DNA from: Mycobacterium sp. MFM001
GTDB taxonomy: Bacteria; Actinomycetota; Actinomycetes; Mycobacteriales; Mycobacteriaceae
Length of the DNA stretch: 64,000 bases
Assembly: GCF_003402475.1 (NCBI RefSeq)
Contig: NZ_BFAB01000017.1
Span: 16,127-80,126 of the forward strand
Direction: 5' to 3'
Part shown: positions 54,934-63,271 of the stretch, piece after piece
Layout of the letters: each line of letters opens with the position of its first letter
How positions within the stretch are numbered: the stretch's first letter is position 1
Notes under the pieces: model-generated
The model's database searches: none
What the model was told of the DNA's origin: nothing
What the model saw: the letters and a program-made list of their open reading frames with translations, nothing else
Position numbers and translations under genes: made by a program

Positions 54934-56585
54934 CAAGCCGGGCGCCGCTGGATCCCCGACTGTGGCGGGAGTCGGCGGCGCTGCGCCGCTTCCTGATCGC
55001 CACCGTGACCTGCGGCGTAGTGATCTCCGGTTGTGCGATCGCCTCGGCGATTGTGCTGGCGCACATTGTTTCCCGGGTGATCACCGATCCCGCGACGCGC
55101 GACCTGCGGCAGTGGGCGGCAATGCTGTCGATCCTGTTGGCGCTGTGGACGGTTCGCAGCGCCACCCACTGGGTGCAAGCACGACTGGGCCAGCGCGGCG
55201 CCAGTGCGGTGATCGCCGACCTCAGCGGACAGGTGCTGTCGGCGGTCACGGCTCGCCAGCCCCGGCAACTGGCGGACCAGCGCGACGCCGCCGCGACAGT
55301 GGTGACTAGCGGTCTCGACGGCTTGCGGCCCTACTTCACCTCGTATCTCCCGGCGTTGCTGCTCGCCGCGATCCTGACCCCCGCCAGTGTGCTCGTGGTC
55401 GCGCTGTACGACGTGAGATCCGCGGTGCTGGTGATGATCACGTTGCCGCTCATCCCGATTTTCATGGTGCTGATCGGGTTGGCAACCGCTCAGCGCTCGG
55501 CGGCGGCGCTGGCCGCGATGACCACACTGCAGGCCCGGCTGCTGGATCTGATCGCCGGCATCCCCACGCTGCGGGCATTGGGCCGGGCCGCGGGCCCCGA
55601 GCGTCGCATCGCGGAACTGGCCGCGGCACACCGGCGTTCGACGATGGCCACCCTGCGCATCGCCTTCCTTTCGGCACTGGTGCTGGAACTGCTAGCCACG
55701 CTGGGCGTCGCGGTGGTCGCGGTCAGCATCGGCCTGCGGCTGGTGTTCGGCGGAATGAGCCTGACAGCGGGTCTGACGGTGTTGCTGTTGGCGCCCGACG
55801 GCTATTGGCCTCTGCGCCGCATCGGGGTGGAGTTCCATGCCGCTCAGGACGGCCGGGCGGCTGCGGACAAGGCGTTCGCGCTGATCGAGGGTGCTCCGAC
55901 CACGCCACCAGGAACTCGGACCGTCGATGCGCACGGCGCCCCGATATGCGTCGAGAACCTCAGTGTGGCTGGCCGCGACGGCAGTTGTCCGTGTCAGCTC
56001 AGCACCGTGATCGAGCCGGGACGGGTGACGGTGCTGACCGGGCCCAACGGCGCGGGAAAAAGCACCACGCTGCAAGTAATTGCGGGTATCACGACGCCGA
56101 CCGCGGGTCACGTCACCGTGGCGGGTGTCGACGTCGCCGATCTGGACCCGAGCGCATGGTGGCGACAGCTGGCCTGGTTGCCGCAGCGTCCGGTGCTGGT
56201 CCCCGGAACCATCGCCGAGAACTTGGCCCTGTTCGGCGAGCTGGCTGACGTTGACGCCGCTTGTGCTGCAGCCTGTTTCGATACGGTGCTGGCCGACCTG
56301 CCCGACGGGATGCGTACGACGCTCGGCCGCGGCGGGGTTGGGCTGTCGCTGGGCCAGCGGCAACGGCTGGGTTTGGCCCGCGCGCTGGGCTCGGCGGCGC
56401 CGGTGCTGCTGCTCGACGAGCCCACCGCACATCTGGACGCGGCCACCGAAACTGCGGTGCTGCGGGCAATCGTCGAGCGGGCCCGCGCCGGTGCAACTGT
56501 GGTGGTCGTCGGCCACCGCGAGCAGGTCGTCGGGATCGGCGACCGGGTGGTCCAGGTCGGCAAGGAATGTCATGCGCAGGTCTGA
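54930..56585 (+). CDS. cydD: ABC transporter CydD (cytochrome bd assembly)
   Basis: One half of the CydDC heterodimer that exports cysteine/glutathione-type thiols or haem for cytochrome bd maturation. The 551 residues have six TM helices (about 20-320) and an ATPase domain with Walker A GPNGAGKST, signature LSLGQRQRLGLA and Walker B VLLLDEPTAHLD. It overlaps cydB by four bases and cydC by 14. Confidence 0.95.
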   Translation: MTSRAPLDPRLWRESAALRRFLIATVTCGVVISGCAIASAIVLAHIVSRVITDPATRDLRQWAAMLSILLALWTVRSATHWVQARLGQRGASAVIADLSGQVLSAVTARQPRQLADQRDAAATVVTSGLDGLRPYFTSYLPALLLAAILTPASVLVVALYDVRSAVLVMITLPLIPIFMVLIGLATAQRSAAALAAMTTLQARLLDLIAGIPTLRALGRAAGPERRIAELAAAHRRSTMATLRIAFLSALVLELLATLGVAVVAVSIGLRLVFGGMSLTAGLTVLLLAPDGYWPLRRIGVEFHAAQDGRAAADKAFALIEGAPTTPPGTRTVDAHGAPICVENLSVAGRDGSCPCQLSTVIEPGRVTVLTGPNGAGKSTTLQVIAGITTPTAGHVTVAGVDVADLDPSAWWRQLAWLPQRPVLVPGTIAENLALFGELADVDAACAAACFDTVLADLPDGMRTTLGRGGVGLSLGQRQRLGLARALGSAAPVLLLDEPTAHLDAATETAVLRAIVERARAGATVVVVGHREQVVGIGDRVVQVGKECHAQV

Positions 56586-58173
56586 CCCATTGCTCACCGC
56601 AATTGCGCTGCTGCGGCCGCGGCTGCCGCGCTTACTGTTAGCCGTCATGCTGGGTGTGCTGTCCCTCGGCAGCGCGCTGGCACTGGCGGGAGTGTCGGCC
56701 TGGCTGATCACCCGGGCCTGGCAGATGCCGCCGGTGCTGGACCTCTCGGTCGCGGTGGTGGCAGTACGGACGTTCGCGATTTCCCGTGGCGTGCTGCATT
56801 ATTGCGAGCGGTTGGCAAGCCACGACACCGCGTTACGCGCCGCGGGCAGGGCGCGCGCGGAAATCTACTCGCGCCTCGCGCACGGGCCGGCGGACGTCGC
56901 CACCCGGTTGCACAGCGGCGAGTTGGTGGCACGGGTCGGCGCTGACGTCGACCAGTTGGCCGACGTGTTGGTTCGTGCCCTGCTGCCGATCGGTGTCGCG
57001 GCGGTCCTGGCGGTCGCCGCGACCACGGTCGTCGCTGTCATTTCGGCTGCGGCAGCCGCGGTCATGGCCGTCTGCCTGGTGGTCGCGGGCGTGATCAGCC
57101 CATGGCTGGCCGCGCGGGCCGCCACGGCACAGGAAGCTGTTGCGCGCCAGCATCATTCCGAACGTGATGTCGCGGCGCTGCTCGCCCTCGAGCACGCGCC
57201 AGAGCTGCGTGTCGGGGGCACTCTGCCCGAGGTGATCGCGGATTCTACGCGGCGGCAACGTGCTTGGGGCGACGCCGTCGACGCTGCTGCCAAGCCGGCC
57301 GCCGTCGCCGAGGCCATCCCCACCGCCGCGATCGGGATCAGCGTGCTGGGCGCCGCCGTGGCGGGCATCGGGATGGCAACCACTGTTGCGCCGACGACAT
57401 TGGCCATCCTGATGTTGTTGCCGCTGTCGGCATTCGAGGCCATAGGTCCCCTTCCGGCGGCCGCTGTGCAGTTGACCCGGTCACGGCTGGCGGCGCGGCG
57501 CCTTCTCGACCTGATACTCGACGAGCCACCCGCGCCGAGTCAGACACCGCGACCAGTCGTCGATCTGTCGCCGGGTTCCCGGCTGGCGGTGACCGGTGCC
57601 AGCGGCGCGGGTAAGACGACGTTGCTGATGACCCTCGCCGGGCTGTTGCCAAACAGCAACACATCCGCGGACCAGCTGGACGAAAGCGAATTGCGGCGTA
57701 CCGTGACGTTTTTCGCAGAAGATGCGCACATATTCGCCACCACTGTTCGCGACAATTTACTGGTGGCCCGCGGTGACTGTGGTGACGACGAACTGGTGGC
57801 GGCGCTGCGGCAAGTGGGTCTCGGTGACTGGCTGGCCAGCCTTCGGGACGGCCTGGCAACGGTGTTGCCCGGCGGTGCGCACGCGCTGTCGGCGGGCCAG
57901 CGCAGACGCCTGTTACTGGCGCGGGCGATGATCTCACCGGCGCGGATCCTTCTTCTCGACGAACCGACCGAGCACCTCGATGCCGCTGACGCCGAACCCA
58001 TTTTGCGGAACCTGCTCGACCCGGACAGCGGCCTGATCAGCGCAGAGCGAACGGTGGTGGTGGCTACTCACCACCTGCCCAACGACATTCGTTGTCCAGA
58101 GTTGCGAATCGAGGCAGGCAGGTACCCTGGCTGGCAGTCGTCCACGCCGCCCGAGCTGGAGAGCAAGCCATGA
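56572..58173 (+). CDS. cydC: ABC transporter CydC (cytochrome bd assembly)
   Basis: Partner of CydD. It has 533 residues, with a TM domain (about 15-300) and an ATPase domain: Walker A GASGAGKTT, signature LSAGQRRRLLLA, Walker B ILLLDEPTEHLD. Its ATG at 56572 (MRRSDPLLTAIALL) lies within the last codons of cydD. The protein is slightly shorter than the M. tuberculosis member (about 576). The stop overlaps the DUF4190 start as ATGA. Confidence 0.94.
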   Translation: MRRSDPLLTAIALLRPRLPRLLLAVMLGVLSLGSALALAGVSAWLITRAWQMPPVLDLSVAVVAVRTFAISRGVLHYCERLASHDTALRAAGRARAEIYSRLAHGPADVATRLHSGELVARVGADVDQLADVLVRALLPIGVAAVLAVAATTVVAVISAAAAAVMAVCLVVAGVISPWLAARAATAQEAVARQHHSERDVAALLALEHAPELRVGGTLPEVIADSTRRQRAWGDAVDAAAKPAAVAEAIPTAAIGISVLGAAVAGIGMATTVAPTTLAILMLLPLSAFEAIGPLPAAAVQLTRSRLAARRLLDLILDEPPAPSQTPRPVVDLSPGSRLAVTGASGAGKTTLLMTLAGLLPNSNTSADQLDESELRRTVTFFAEDAHIFATTVRDNLLVARGDCGDDELVAALRQVGLGDWLASLRDGLATVLPGGAHALSAGQRRRLLLARAMISPARILLLDEPTEHLDAADAEPILRNLLDPDSGLISAERTVVVATHHLPNDIRCPELRIEAGRYPGWQSSTPPELESKP

Positions 58174-58667
58174 CCGAATTCCCCGACAAGCCGCCGGAAA
58201 ACCCGCCGCCGCAGTACCCGTACCCATACCCCGGGTATCCACCGCCTCCACCGCCGCACTATTACGGCTATCCCCCACCACCCGCCATTCCCAAAAATGG
58301 GCTCGGCATCGCGTCGCTCGTGGTGGCCATCGTCGGCCTGCTGTTCGTCTGGTCGGTAGCCGGCGGCATCGTCCTCGGAATCGTCGCCACGGTGCTGGGA
58401 TTCATCGGGTGGGCGCGAGTCAAGCGCGGCGAAGCCAACAACGGCGGCGTTGCCATCGCCGGCATCGCGCTGGGCATCGTGGCGATCGTCGTCGGTATTG
58501 CGTTCGCTGTCATATGGATAGCGCTGTGGAAAGACGTCGGCGGCGACAACTATTTCGACTGCCTGGACCGGGCCGGCTCAAACCGTGTTCGCCAGCAGCA
58601 GTGTGCGGATCAGTTCCGGGAAAACGTGCAGGACCGGCTGAGCGTCACGCTGACGCCCACCCCCTAG
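58170..58667 (+). CDS. DUF4190 membrane protein
   Basis: 165 residues: a Pro/Tyr-rich N-terminal tail (YPYPYPGYPPPPPPHYYGYPP in shorter words: PYPYPGYPPPP), then two hydrophobic helices (about 47-75, 90-118) typical of DUF4190, then a small domain with two Cys (YFDCLDRAG and QQCADQF). The ATG overlaps the cydC stop (ATGA), so it is in the cyd operon. Function unknown; a structural or interaction role is possible because of the Pro-rich tail. The last four bases overlap the convergent DUF2156 gene. Confidence 0.83.
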   Translation: MTEFPDKPPENPPPQYPYPYPGYPPPPPPHYYGYPPPPAIPKNGLGIASLVVAIVGLLFVWSVAGGIVLGIVATVLGFIGWARVKRGEANNGGVAIAGIALGIVAIVVGIAFAVIWIALWKDVGGDNYFDCLDRAGSNRVRQQQCADQFRENVQDRLSVTLTPTP

Positions 58668-60061
58668 AGCCGGCGACGTCGCGGCATGAATTCCAGCGTC
58701 AACAGCACGTACAGCAACAGAACCACCTGGGTCAATTTGACCAGCACGTAACGCCGGTCGCCCAGCGCGTGGAATTTGCGCAGATAGCGGTACAGCGACT
58801 CGAGCGCAATCAGCGGATCGCCCAAGTGGATCAGCCGGTAGACGATACTCTGCATCCATCCGCGATTCTTCTCGTCGAAGATCTCCGGGAAGGCTGCGAA
58901 CGCCAACGACAAGCGCTGTGCCCCAGCATCTTTGGCGGCATACACCATGTCGACACTGAGCCGCTCGTCGATCCCGTTGGGTGCACCGCGGCGGCGCCAC
59001 GGCACGTCGAGGCTGATATCGCTGCCGCCGCCGGCGACCGCATACCGGTGAAAGCCCTGCACCCGTCCCGAGGCATCCCTGGCGACGATCAGCTGCACGC
59101 CCGGATAACGCCCTTCCAGAGCGCCGTCCAGCGCCATCGCGAATCCACGTTCAGTGTGCGCACCGCTCGGTGATGCCCGTAGCACCTCGATCAGTTCCGC
59201 GAGCCGCTTCTCGTCGAGTTCCTGCTCGGCCACGATCTCGGTGGTGATGCCGAAATTGTGGGTGCGCTTGACGGCTTGACGCAGGTTGCGGAACTTGCGC
59301 CCGACCATCTCGAAATCTTCCACGTCGATGACCACGTCGCGACCGATCGGCACCGGCCGCAGCGACTGGCCCAGCACCGCCAAATCGCTCCACAACTCGA
59401 GCCGTCTCTCGCTGCAACACAACACCACGATGCGCCAGCCGCGGGTATGGCACATAGCCGCGAAATCGGCGACCAGTTGCGGGAATTGCGTTTCGTCACC
59501 AATCGGGTCACCGCTGACAACCGCGAATCCGAGCCGGGTGCGGTACGCGAGCGCCGCCTTGGCGTCCGCACTGAAGTAATAGGACTTGTTGACCTGCATG
59601 GCGAACGGCGCCAACGGGTCACCGGCCGTGGCGCTGATCAATGCCCACACTTTGGGCAGATCCTCGGGTTGCGGTCGTGCCGACGTCGACCACATCAGCG
59701 CCAGACCGGTTCCCGCGATCAACAGGTCGCCGAGCAGATCGAAAGACAGGATGTGCGCGGCGATTCCGGCGAACAGCATCAGAACCGCCGCGATCGCATG
59801 CTTGGCGGTCACCGGGCGGCCCAGGAAAATACCGCGCGCAATCAACGCCACCGCCGCCAGCACCGTCAGCGACCATGCCAGTCGTCCGGCGGGCTCCCAG
59901 TCGGGGTGCGGCTGGTCGCGCGCGACAAGGGTGATCAGCCAGCATGCCGCGCTCAGCAGCGCCAGTGCGCTGATCCACCGGGCTGCCGGGGAATTGACGT
60001 GGACGACGACCCGCTCGCTGGCCCGGAGTTTGGGTTGGACGTCGACCGACGACTGGTTCAC
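58664..60061 (-). CDS. DUF2156/MprF-like membrane protein (Rv1619-like)
   Basis: A 465-residue protein with four or five N-terminal TM segments (about 28-130) and a C-terminal GNAT-like DUF2156 domain (about 160-440), with VVSGDPIGDE and the segment DEKNRGWMQSIVYRL. It resembles the acyltransferase half of LysX in this same window, without a tRNA synthetase. The aminoacyl donor and lipid acceptor are unknown; it may not be a lysyl transferase. A GTG start has GGAGG eight bases upstream. Confidence 0.85.
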   Translation of the reverse strand: MNQSSVDVQPKLRASERVVVHVNSPAARWISALALLSAACWLITLVARDQPHPDWEPAGRLAWSLTVLAAVALIARGIFLGRPVTAKHAIAAVLMLFAGIAAHILSFDLLGDLLIAGTGLALMWSTSARPQPEDLPKVWALISATAGDPLAPFAMQVNKSYYFSADAKAALAYRTRLGFAVVSGDPIGDETQFPQLVADFAAMCHTRGWRIVVLCCSERRLELWSDLAVLGQSLRPVPIGRDVVIDVEDFEMVGRKFRNLRQAVKRTHNFGITTEIVAEQELDEKRLAELIEVLRASPSGAHTERGFAMALDGALEGRYPGVQLIVARDASGRVQGFHRYAVAGGGSDISLDVPWRRRGAPNGIDERLSVDMVYAAKDAGAQRLSLAFAAFPEIFDEKNRGWMQSIVYRLIHLGDPLIALESLYRYLRKFHALGDRRYVLVKLTQVVLLLYVLLTLEFMPRRRRL

Positions 60062-60178
60062 ACCCCACCTCCGGTTTGGTCTCTCGTCGTCGTCCTGTCC
60101 TCGTTGGGAGTACCCAGAAGGCTACGCCTCGTCCCTGATACCTATATCACGACACAGCACGTCGCAACCGGATCGTTG

Positions 60179-61042
60179 CTATGCCCGCGAGCTGGGAAAA
60201 TACTTCAGGAGGCCTTCCTGCACGACGGTGGCGACGGCCCGGCCGGAGCGGTCGAAGAAATGACCGGTGCCCAGCCCGCGGGAATCCGCCGCGACCGGCG
60301 ACGACGTGGAATACAGCACCCAGTCGTCGAAACTGACCTGGCGGTGAAACCACACCGAGTGGTTCACAGTGGCGGCGAAGATCCGGTCGTATCCCCATGA
60401 CAGCCCGTGGGTGGTGATGATCGAGTCCAGCACGGTGGTGTCCGAGCAGTACAGCATGGTCGCGGTGTGCAGCACGGGATCGTCGGGCAGCACACCGTCG
60501 GCTTTGACCCAGACCCGGTTGTAGTGCAGCCGCTCGCCCTTGTCCCGCATCACCCAGGACGGGTCGTTGGTGTAGCGCCATTCGATCGGTTGCAGCGCGT
60601 TGACGAAGTGCGGAACGGTGTCCTCGTAGCCGCGCAGCAGGTCCTTGATGGGCGGCAGCGTGTCGGGGTCGGCGACGTCGGGCGGTTCGATGTTGTGCTC
60701 GAGTCCGCGGCCGCCGGCCAGGTACGACATCATCGCGGTGGCCAACAGCGTCCCGTCCTGCGTCACGTCGATCCGCCGGTTGGCGAAGCGACGTTCGTCG
60801 CGCAATCGCATCACTTGGAATTCGATGTCTTTGGCGGTGTCGCCGCCGTTGATGAAATGAACGGACAGCGCGTTGGGCGGCAGGTCGCGGGTCAGCGTGC
60901 GACTGGCCGCCACAAACGTTTGCGCCATCATCAGCCCGCCGAACGTGCGCGGCGGGTTCTTGCTGGGATGGGACCCGATGAAGACGTCGTCGCCCATGCT
61001 GTGGAGGTCGAGCACTGTCATCAGCTCGTCGAAATCGGACAC
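60179..61042 (-). CDS. tesB: Acyl-CoA thioesterase II
   Basis: Double hotdog-fold thioesterase releasing fatty acids from acyl-CoA; 287 residues, matching TesB1 (Rv1618). Hallmarks are FGGLMMAQTFVAASRT, LSVHFINGGD, an Asp in the DVTQDG region and the second-domain SVWFHRQVSFDDWVLY. The GTG start follows pykA by seven bases of spacing on the other side: pykA ends eight bases before it, so the genes are an operon read tesB after pykA. Confidence 0.92.
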   Translation of the reverse strand: MSDFDELMTVLDLHSMGDDVFIGSHPSKNPPRTFGGLMMAQTFVAASRTLTRDLPPNALSVHFINGGDTAKDIEFQVMRLRDERRFANRRIDVTQDGTLLATAMMSYLAGGRGLEHNIEPPDVADPDTLPPIKDLLRGYEDTVPHFVNALQPIEWRYTNDPSWVMRDKGERLHYNRVWVKADGVLPDDPVLHTATMLYCSDTTVLDSIITTHGLSWGYDRIFAATVNHSVWFHRQVSFDDWVLYSTSSPVAADSRGLGTGHFFDRSGRAVATVVQEGLLKYFPSSRA

Positions 61043-61049
61043 TGGGTGC

Positions 61050-62468
61050 TTAGACGTCTTCCTCGCCGATGCGATGCACGTGGATCAGGTTGGTCGACCC
61101 GACCGTGCCCGGCGGTGCACCGGCGACGATGACGACGAGATCGCCGCGTTTGTAGCGGCCGAGCTCCAGCAGCGACTTGTCGACTTGGCGGATCATGCCG
61201 TCGGTCGACTGCATGTGCGGAACGATGAACGTCTCGGTGCCCCACGTCATCGCCAGTTGGCTGCGCACCTCGGGCAAATCGGTGAAGGCCAGCAGTGGCA
61301 GCGGCGTGTGCAGGCGCGCCAGCCGCCGCACGGTGTCACCGGACTGGGTGAACGCGACCAGCGCCTTGGCGTCGAGCCGCTCGCCGATGTCGCGGGCGGC
61401 ATACGAGATCACGCCGCGCTTGGTGCGCGGCACGTGGGTCAGCGGCGGCGCGGCCGTCGAATTCTCTTCGACCGCACAGATGATGCGCGACATGGTTTGA
61501 ACGGCCGCCAATGCGTGTTTGCCGACGGCGGTTTCACCGGACAGCATCAGCGCATCGGCGCCGTCGAGCACGGCGTTGGCGACGTCGGAGGCCTCGGCGC
61601 GTGTCGGTCGCGAGTTCTCGATCATCGAGTCGAGCATCTGGGTCGCGACGATGACGGGTTTGGCGTTCTCCCTGGCCATTTGGATGGCCCGCTTCTGTAC
61701 CAGCGGAACCTCTTCCAGGGGAAGCTCAACGCCCAGATCGCCGCGGGCGACCATCACGGCGTCGAAGGCAAGCACGACGGCTTCGAGATTGTCGATGGCT
61801 TCGGGCTTTTCGAGTTTGGCGATCACCGGGACCCGACGGCCGACTCGGTCCATCACCTCGTGGACCAGCTCCACGTCGGATGGGGACCGCACGAACGAGA
61901 GCGCCACCATGTCGACGCCCAAGTCCAACGCGAACTCGAGATCCTGGATGTCCTTGTCCGACAAGGCAGGAGCCGACACGTTCATCCCCGGCAGCGACAT
62001 TCCCTTGTTGTTGCTGACCGGGCCGCCCTCGGTGACGGTGCACACCACGTCGTCGCCTTCGATCTCTTCGACCACCAGGCCGATGTTGCCGTCGTCGACC
62101 AGGACACGGTCACCGGGCGCCGCGTCTTTGGCCAATTGCTTGTAGGTGGTCGACACACGGTCGTGGGTGCCTGCGCAGTCGGCGACGGTGATCCGCACGG
62201 TTTCGCCGTTGGCCCAGTAGGTGGGGCCGTCGGCGAAGCGCCCCAACCGGATCTTGGGGCCCTGCAGGTCGCCGAGCACGCCCACAGCGCGGCCGGTGGC
62301 ATCCGAGGCGGCGCGCACGCGTTGGTAGGCCGCTTTGTGGTCGCTGTGGTCGCCGTGGCTGAAGTTCATTCTGGCGACGTCCATTCCGGCCTCGACCAGC
62401 GCTCTGACTTGCTCGTCAGTGTTACTGGCCGGGCCGAGAGTACAGACAATCTTGCCGCGTCTCGCCAC
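61050..62468 (-). CDS. pykA: Pyruvate kinase
   Basis: Final step of glycolysis, phosphoenolpyruvate plus ADP to pyruvate and ATP. The 472 residues exactly match M. tuberculosis PykA. Key segments are the start VARRGKIVCTLGPAS, MNFSHG with substrate Arg, the active-site Lys in VIAKLEKPEAI, MVARGDLGVE and the C-terminal effector domain. The GTG at 62468 has TATGCT eight bases upstream, so the message may be leaderless. The ATG at 62639 was rejected. Confidence 0.97.
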   Translation of the reverse strand: MARRGKIVCTLGPASNTDEQVRALVEAGMDVARMNFSHGDHSDHKAAYQRVRAASDATGRAVGVLGDLQGPKIRLGRFADGPTYWANGETVRITVADCAGTHDRVSTTYKQLAKDAAPGDRVLVDDGNIGLVVEEIEGDDVVCTVTEGGPVSNNKGMSLPGMNVSAPALSDKDIQDLEFALDLGVDMVALSFVRSPSDVELVHEVMDRVGRRVPVIAKLEKPEAIDNLEAVVLAFDAVMVARGDLGVELPLEEVPLVQKRAIQMARENAKPVIVATQMLDSMIENSRPTRAEASDVANAVLDGADALMLSGETAVGKHALAAVQTMSRIICAVEENSTAAPPLTHVPRTKRGVISYAARDIGERLDAKALVAFTQSGDTVRRLARLHTPLPLLAFTDLPEVRSQLAMTWGTETFIVPHMQSTDGMIRQVDKSLLELGRYKRGDLVVIVAGAPPGTVGSTNLIHVHRIGEEDV

Positions 62469-62497
62469 GACGTCAAAGCATAGTCGTGGTGGCTGAG

Positions 62498-62911
62498 CTA
62501 CCCGGTGAATAGCGTCGGAACCAGTGGGAAACCGGGCAGATTGCGCAGCACCGTCCACGCCAGCGTTGCGATGACGATGGTCGCGATCGCCGGTAGGGGC
62601 ATCACCGCTTCTCCGCGCCTTCGGCGCACCAGAATCCATGCCGCCAGGATCGGGATGCCGACGAGTAAGAACACGTTGTCAGTGACAGCCTGGACGAGGT
62701 TGCCGTGCAGTAGGTCATGGGTCATCCGAAGCCCACCGCACGCGGGACAGTTCCAGCCGGTCAGCAGCCGGAACGGGCAGGCGGGGAATATCGAGTTTTC
62801 GTTGTGCGGGTCGACCAGTCCGACATAGCCAAGGGCAGCTGCCAGCAGCGCGCTGGTGCCCATCGCGCCGTGGAGGCGGCGCCGTTTCGGAAGCGCCCGG
62901 CTAGGTTCCAT
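62498..62911 (-). CDS. DUF2752 membrane protein (Rv1616-like)
   Basis: 137 residues with three hydrophobic helices (about 17-35, 78-95, 105-125) and the DUF2752 signature FPACPFRLLTGWNCPACGG, with its four Cys that could bind a metal or form disulfides, followed by RMTHDLLHG. Function unknown. Its start overlaps the TM2 protein stop by 11 bases. Confidence 0.88.
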   Translation of the reverse strand: MEPSRALPKRRRLHGAMGTSALLAAALGYVGLVDPHNENSIFPACPFRLLTGWNCPACGGLRMTHDLLHGNLVQAVTDNVFLLVGIPILAAWILVRRRRGEAVMPLPAIATIVIATLAWTVLRNLPGFPLVPTLFTG

Positions 62912-63245
62912 CGCGCAACGGGCGGCCCTGCGGGTCGCGCACTTTGTCGGTGAGTATCAGCACGGCGTCGACGACGCCCCAGACTGCGGCGCCAAGCCCA
63001 AAGGTGATGAGACCCACAATCAGCTGCGCGATTCCGAGCCCAATCTGGCCGAGGTAGATGCGGCCGATTCCGGCGATCCCGAGCAGACCGATCAGCTGGA
63101 GCAGACCGGCCACAACCTTCGACTTGTCCGACAGCGGCTCGCCGGTGACCGGGTGCCGACCGTAGGGCGCCGCCGGGTCCGTGAAGTTCGCCGGCGGGTA
63201 GGGCGGCTGCGCTGCGCCGAATGGGTCCGTCACGCCCTTCAGCAT
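62901..63245 (-). CDS. TM2-domain membrane protein (Rv1615-like)
   Basis: 114 residues: a Pro-rich N-terminal tail, the conserved SKVVAGLLQLIGLLGIAGIGRIYLGQ start of a TM2 domain seen in two pieces (SKVVAGLLQLIG and GRIYLGQIGLG), and two helices. The next gene overlaps by 11 bases. A GTG at 63233 is an alternative start, but AGGTGG lies upstream of the ATG. It is 26 bases after the probable lgt stop. Confidence 0.87.
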   Translation of the reverse strand: MLKGVTDPFGAAQPPYPPANFTDPAAPYGRHPVTGEPLSDKSKVVAGLLQLIGLLGIAGIGRIYLGQIGLGIAQLIVGLITFGLGAAVWGVVDAVLILTDKVRDPQGRPLRDGT

Positions 63246-63271
63246 GCCAGTTCCACCTGCACGCTGGGCTG

